Position numbers and translations under genes: made by a program
Assembly (NCBI RefSeq): GCF_029892425.1
Contig: NZ_JARXWB010000017.1
Span: 1 to 64,000 of the forward strand
Length of the DNA stretch: 64,000 bases
DNA from: Bradyrhizobium sp. BR13661
Lineage (GTDB): Bacteria; Pseudomonadota; Alphaproteobacteria; Rhizobiales; Xanthobacteraceae
Direction of reading: 5' to 3'
Shown: in pieces, positions 60,243 to 64,000 of the stretch
Layout of the letters: each line of letters begins with the position of its first letter
Position numbering within the stretch: the first letter of the stretch is position 1
The notes under the pieces: generated by a model
Seen by the model: only the letters and a program-made list of their open reading frames with translations
Told to the model about the DNA's origin: nothing
Databases searched by the model: none

Positions 60243-61001
60243 ATGATGACGGTAAGGCCCGGGACACGAGTCCCGGCACGATGGCGGCTGTTCGTGTGCG
60301 GCCTCGCTTTGCTCGCAAGTGGCCTCGCCGCGGCGAGCGCCACCGGCTGGGCGCCGCAACTGCCGCTGCTGTTTTCCTCCGCGCTCACGCTCGATCCCGA
60401 TGCGGCGCTGCCCGCGCCGACCCGGACCAGCTATCGCGAGATCGGCACCACAAAAATGCTCGGCGTCGAAGCCCCGCTGCGGACCAAGCTCACGGCCCGC
60501 ATTCCCGCCGAGCTCGGCGACGTCCTCACTTTCTACCGCGCCGAGCTCGGCAAGCTCGGCTGGCAGGAGCAGCGCGATGGCGCGGTGATTGCGAGCGATC
60601 ACGTCCGGCTCGCCTTCGCGACCCCGCTGGGGCCGGCGGCGCTCGAGCTCGACCGCAAGGACGCAAGCACCTCGGTCAATCTGGTGCAGCGAAACAAGGA
60701 GGCAGCGACCAAGGCCCATGTCATGCCGAGGCCCGGCCGGGCGGCGCTGATGTTCACCAATCTCGGCGACAAAGAAGCCGTGCTCACGCTCGACAACCAC
60801 ACTGTCACGCTCCCGGGGCGCGCCGGCAAGGAACGCCCCGAGGCGCCGCTGTTCAACATGCCGCCTGGCAAATATTCATACGCGTTGAAGGTCGACGGCG
60901 GCCCGGACCGCACCACCACGATCGACCTCGTGGCAGGCGAAGCCTGGGACGTCACGGTCGGCCCCGAAGGCGACCTCTGGTCGCCGCTGCAGCTTTATTA
61001 A
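60243..61001 (+). CDS. Secreted protein of an uncharacterised tandem family, member A
   Basis: 252 residues from the ATG at 60243 (GGAGAAAGACC upstream). N-terminal signal (RPGTRVPARWRLFVCGLALL). Mature part carries one copy of a domain shared by all three tandem proteins: GVEAPLRTKLTARIPAELGDVLTFYRAELGKLGWQE, LDRKDASTSVNLVQRNKEAATKAHVMPRPGRA, EAVLTLDNHTVTLPG, MPPGKYSYALKVDGG and VGPEGDLWSPLQLY. No known domain is recognised. Probably periplasmic. Confidence 0.8.
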   Translation: MMTVRPGTRVPARWRLFVCGLALLASGLAAASATGWAPQLPLLFSSALTLDPDAALPAPTRTSYREIGTTKMLGVEAPLRTKLTARIPAELGDVLTFYRAELGKLGWQEQRDGAVIASDHVRLAFATPLGPAALELDRKDASTSVNLVQRNKEAATKAHVMPRPGRAALMFTNLGDKEAVLTLDNHTVTLPGRAGKERPEAPLFNMPPGKYSYALKVDGGPDRTTTIDLVAGEAWDVTVGPEGDLWSPLQLY

Positions 61002-61025
61002 GCCTGGCGCCACCGGATACCGCTA

Positions 61026-61055
61026 TTGAACCTGCCTGGTTCCATCAGCGACTAG
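61026..61055 (+). promoter_or_regulatory. Shared bipartite promoter motif, copy 2
   Basis: TTGAACC (61026-61032), 16 bases, CGACTAG (61049-61055); ATG 46 bases downstream. Spacing identical to copies 1 and 3, with unrelated spacer sequence. Confidence 0.65.
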
Positions 61056-61101
61056 CTCTCTGGGCCGCAATCGCTTCTCGCGAAATCCAGGAGACTTGCC
61101 G

Positions 61102-63279
61102 ATGTCGATGATCAAGCGCGGGACATGGGTCCCGGCACGTGAGCTGCTGCTGACATGCGGCCTTCTGCTGATGGCGAGCACCGCGCACGCGACGCAATTC
61201 GACCCCGGCTATATCGACCCTCACACAGTGCCGATGCTGCCAGGCGCGATCGAGGACAATTCGCGGCCCGATCCCTCCCGGGTGCAATATGTCACCCCAA
61301 CCGTCGTCGCCGTGACGACTGCGGCCGTGAAGAAGATGCTCAGCGCCGAGGGCTGGGTGCTCTATGTCCGGCCGCTCGACGAGACCAACCCCAATCTCGC
61401 CTTCAAGAAGGGACGGCAGGGATTGTCCGTTTCCTTTACGCAGGCGCTTGGCCGCCCCGACCAATCCGCGGTCTATTATTCCCCGACCCGGATCTATGCG
61501 AACGTCCCCTTTCCCGACGGCGCTGTTGATCTCGTGTTCGACGAGACGCGGCCCTATCTCGGCTGCATCGCGCCGGCTACGCTCGAGGCCACGCAGGATT
61601 TCTTTGCCAAGGAAATGGCCGCGATCGGCTGGCGCAAGCTCACGCCTGAAACGGCCGCAAGCTGGCCGAACGCGGACCTCACCGTGTCAGTACCGAACGG
61701 CGTGCGCGCCTTCTACGATCATCCCGACAGCGATTCGACCGGGTTCTACAAGCAGAAGCCGGTGATGCTGACATTGTCGCGCCGTGACGACGGACGGACC
61801 AATGTCGAGATCAGGATCGCGCCGTTCGCGCTACCTACCGATCTCGAAGCCGGCGATGCGGCCGGCCTGCCGGAGCCGAAGCCATTCAAATCATCCTCGG
61901 GCCGGGGCAACGCCCGAACAGCCACACGCGAGCTGATCGTCCAAGCTCTCGCCGATCTGCCCGCGGTAGAGGCGTTCTACCACCGCGAATTCGCCGCGCG
62001 CGGCTGGACAGAAGAGGGAAATGCACCTCTCGCCGCCGGCGACGAGGTCGCGCTGAAATTCTCCTCGCCCGAGGAAAACGGCGTGCTGCATCTCGGCCGC
62101 AAATACGATTTCACGATGGTCCATCTGGTCGCGCAGGTGAAGGAGAGCGTGCTCGCCGCCCGCGCCAAGGCGAAGAAAGATGCCGATGACCAGTTCATGA
62201 AGGACGCGGAGGCGATGACGAAACAGGTCCTCGCCGACGACGCTATCAGGCGCAAGACGCAGGCCGCCGCGCTGTCCGATGCGCCGTTGCAGGCGCAGGC
62301 CGGCAGCACCACGCCGGTGCCGCTGCCGGAGAATGCGCAGGACGTGGATTTCGATGGCACCGGCGGCCGGCTCGAATTCAACGCCACATCAAGCGTCAAG
62401 GCGCTCGCCACCTTTTACCGTTCCTCACTGAAGCAGACAGGCTGGAAGGAGCAGCCGTCGGTGATCAACCAGCCGAACATGGCCGTGCTGGAGTTCGCCA
62501 AGGGCGGCAAGTCGATCTCGTTCACAGTGATGCAGATGGGGCCGAAGGTGAATGTCAGCGCCGATGGTTCGGGCCTCAAGATGGCCGCAGCCAATCCCGC
62601 GTCCAAGGCCAAGCCGGCGAGCGACGATACGGCCGGCGCACAAGCCAAAGCGTCCGGCCCGCTGGAAGCAGATCCGGAGTCCGCGCTGCCCGTGCCGAAG
62701 CAGCACACATCGACCTCGCTTGGCACCGCCAAACTTCCCGGCATCGAGGCGCCGTTCCGTCGCGAGCTCGATGCCAGCGTGCCGGCTGAACTCGGTGACG
62801 TGCTCGCATTTTATCGCAGCGAACTGACAAAACTCGGCTGGCAGGAGAAGCCGGACGGCGCGGTGAAAACCGCTGATCGGGTGCAGCTTGCCTTCGCATC
62901 CCCGCAAGGACCAGCCGTATTGAAGCTTGGCCGCACCAATGGCGAGACGTCGGTCAATCTGGTGCAGAAGAACCCTGAAGCCGCGACCAAGGCGGACATC
63001 ATGCCGAAGCCCGGACAGGCCAAGCTCTTGCTTGGCAATATGGGTAACCAGGAAGCCGTGCTCACCATCAACAAGCAGACCGTCAAGGTCGCGGCCGGCG
63101 CCGGCGGTCCTCAATCGCCGAAGGGCCCGATGCTCGATCTGCCGCCGGGCAAGTACCAATATTCGCTGAAAATGGCAGGCCGCCCCGCGCGCAACGACAC
63201 GATCGACATTGCCGCGGGCGACGCCTGGGGCCTCATGGTGGGCCCGACCGGCGAGGTGCTGCCGCTGCAGATGTATTGA
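61102..63279 (+). CDS. Large secreted repeat protein of the uncharacterised tandem family, member B
   Basis: 725 residues from the ATG at 61102 (CCAGGAGACTTGCCG upstream). Signal peptide after KRGTWVPARELLLTCGLLL. At least four modules with the pattern xxFYxxEL...GWxE occur near residues 161 (FFAKEMAAIGWRKL), 288 (FYHREFAARGWTEE), 432 (FYRSSLKQTGWKEQ) and 564 (FYRSELTKLGWQEK). A fifth may be at ~75 (KKMLSAEGWVLY). The C-terminal ~195 residues are closely similar to member A. An Ala/Lys-rich linker (RAKAKKDADDQFMKDAEAM) lies in the middle. Confidence 0.8.
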   Translation: MSMIKRGTWVPARELLLTCGLLLMASTAHATQFDPGYIDPHTVPMLPGAIEDNSRPDPSRVQYVTPTVVAVTTAAVKKMLSAEGWVLYVRPLDETNPNLAFKKGRQGLSVSFTQALGRPDQSAVYYSPTRIYANVPFPDGAVDLVFDETRPYLGCIAPATLEATQDFFAKEMAAIGWRKLTPETAASWPNADLTVSVPNGVRAFYDHPDSDSTGFYKQKPVMLTLSRRDDGRTNVEIRIAPFALPTDLEAGDAAGLPEPKPFKSSSGRGNARTATRELIVQALADLPAVEAFYHREFAARGWTEEGNAPLAAGDEVALKFSSPEENGVLHLGRKYDFTMVHLVAQVKESVLAARAKAKKDADDQFMKDAEAMTKQVLADDAIRRKTQAAALSDAPLQAQAGSTTPVPLPENAQDVDFDGTGGRLEFNATSSVKALATFYRSSLKQTGWKEQPSVINQPNMAVLEFAKGGKSISFTVMQMGPKVNVSADGSGLKMAAANPASKAKPASDDTAGAQAKASGPLEADPESALPVPKQHTSTSLGTAKLPGIEAPFRRELDASVPAELGDVLAFYRSELTKLGWQEKPDGAVKTADRVQLAFASPQGPAVLKLGRTNGETSVNLVQKNPEAATKADIMPKPGQAKLLLGNMGNQEAVLTINKQTVKVAAGAGGPQSPKGPMLDLPPGKYQYSLKMAGRPARNDTIDIAAGDAWGLMVGPTGEVLPLQMY

Positions 63280-63304
63280 TCTTCCTGTGCCTGCAACGGC
63301 CGGG

Positions 63305-63334
63305 TTGAACCCATCAGGTTCGCGGGGCGACTAG
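63305..63334 (+). promoter_or_regulatory. Shared bipartite promoter motif, copy 3
   Basis: TTGAACC (63305-63311), 16 bases, CGACTAG (63328-63334); ATG 83 bases downstream. Third copy with identical half-sites and spacing. Confidence 0.65.
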
Positions 63335-63417
63335 TTGTCTGGAAGCGGCGGCGACCATGTCGCTGCCGCGCTGGAGCGCGCGAAATTCACGACGCGCAGC
63401 ATCCGCGGAGCCTGGGC

Positions 63418-64000
63418 ATGACGACGATAAAACGCGGGACGAAGCTCCCGGCACGATGGTGGCTGTTGGTGTGCGGCCTCACGCTCGCAGGCTGTTCGCA
63501 GGAGCCGCTGACCGCAGCAGATACTCACGCCGACATGCCCGTGCCGACGCGAGCCAGCCATTCAAGCTTCAGCACCTCGCACGTATCAGGCATCGAAACC
63601 CCGTTCCGGGTCGAGCTCAAAGCCCAGGTGCCGGCGGAGCTCAACGACGTGCTCGCCTTCTATCGCACGGAACTCGGAAAGCGCGGCTGGCAGGAAAAGC
63701 CTGAAGGCGCGATGGTTACCGCCGATCACGCGCTGCTCGCCTTCGTCTCGCCGAAGGGGCCGGGCACGCTGAGGCTCGACCGTACCAAGGACGAGACCAT
63801 GGTCGATCTGGTGCAGCGAAATACGGAGATCGCCGCCAAGGCCAACTTCCTGCCCCTATCAGGACAAGCGCGGCTGATCTTCGGCTATCTCAGACCTGAT
63901 GTGGCCACACTCGCGATCAACGATGAGATCATCGCGATCGCGGGCGGCGCCAACCATCCACAAATGCTGGATCTGCCGCCCGGCACGTATCCCTACACCC
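63418..64000 (+). CDS. Lipoprotein of the uncharacterised tandem family, member C (partial)
   Basis: The first 194 codons; the gene runs off the window. ATG at 63418 has GCGGAGCCTGGGC upstream. Signal peptide with lipobox LTLAGCSQ, so this member is lipid-anchored. It then has the family domain: GIETPFRVELKAQVPAELNDVLAFYRTELGKRGWQEKPE, RTKDETMVDLVQRNTEIAAKANFLP, and LDLPPGTYPYT at the edge. Same conserved N-terminus (KRGTKLPARWW) as members A and B. Confidence 0.8.
   Translation, partial: MTTIKRGTKLPARWWLLVCGLTLAGCSQEPLTAADTHADMPVPTRASHSSFSTSHVSGIETPFRVELKAQVPAELNDVLAFYRTELGKRGWQEKPEGAMVTADHALLAFVSPKGPGTLRLDRTKDETMVDLVQRNTEIAAKANFLPLSGQARLIFGYLRPDVATLAINDEIIAIAGGANHPQMLDLPPGTYPYT

Noticed and set aside
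1..64000. Prophage, CRISPR array, rRNA or complete insertion sequence
   Set aside because: No phage structural genes, repeat-spacer array, rRNA stretch or intact transposase with paired ends was seen.

Overview
The window looks like a chromosomal segment from an alphaproteobacterium of the Bradyrhizobium type. The coding DNA is GC-rich. The right half carries rpsT, dnaA, dnaN and recF in the usual rhizobial order. The coding style (TctC receptors, PAS-MCPs, Omp/OprB-type porins, SLBB export lipoproteins) and the dispersed palindromic elements with GTCATTCCGGGG-like or CCCTCTCCC/GGGAGAGGG arms also fit that genus. Genus is inferred from this style; there is no rRNA gene in the window.

Left half (1-32.8 kb) is accessory in character. 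It begins with a secreted TPR-caspase protein and an IS1182-type transposase remnant. A metal and ion homeostasis block follows (2.4-20.8 kb): a P1B-5 Ni/Fe ATPase with a C-terminal hemerythrin domain, a double-barrel porin, an MgtA-type Mg2+ ATPase flanked by two small ORFs, a VIT/CCC1-type Fe/Mn transporter, a cytochrome b561, two divergent PepSY proteins with a PhoPQ-like two-component system, and an HME-RND efflux pair with a DUF3240 gene. Next come a TPR protein, a decayed patatin-like phospholipase, ApbE, an EF-hand protein, and a sensory cluster (22-30.5 kb) with a triple-PAS soluble chemoreceptor, a globin-coupled chemoreceptor and an orphan PAS protein. A toxin-antitoxin operon follows, with a perfect 13-bp inverted-repeat operator and a frameshifted toxin gene.

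The stretch 32.8-53.5 kb is a typical core mosaic: Lrp/AsnC regulator, DNA glycosylase, metallophosphoesterase, cyclic-nucleotide-binding protein, a UppS-type prenyltransferase, small regulator/membrane pairs, a trypsin-like protease, a DUF899 protein, ArsR-SRPBCC, a TctC receptor, acyl-CoA synthetase, HD-GYP protein, a two-subunit molybdenum hydroxylase, hydrolases, an SLBB polysaccharide-export lipoprotein and MsrA. Many intergenic gaps here contain palindromic repeats.

The right end (53.6-64 kb) is the replication block. rpsT has a clear promoter and terminator. A ~1.16-kb gene-free region with weak DnaA-box-like sites precedes dnaA, then dnaN, a DUF559 endonuclease gene between two identical 23-bp palindromes, and recF. 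After recF there are three tandem paralogous secreted proteins of unknown function. Each is preceded by the same bipartite promoter-like motif, TTGAACC-N16-CGACTAG, with exactly the same spacing. This tandem family with a common ECF-sigma-like promoter is the best candidate in the window for an undescribed system.
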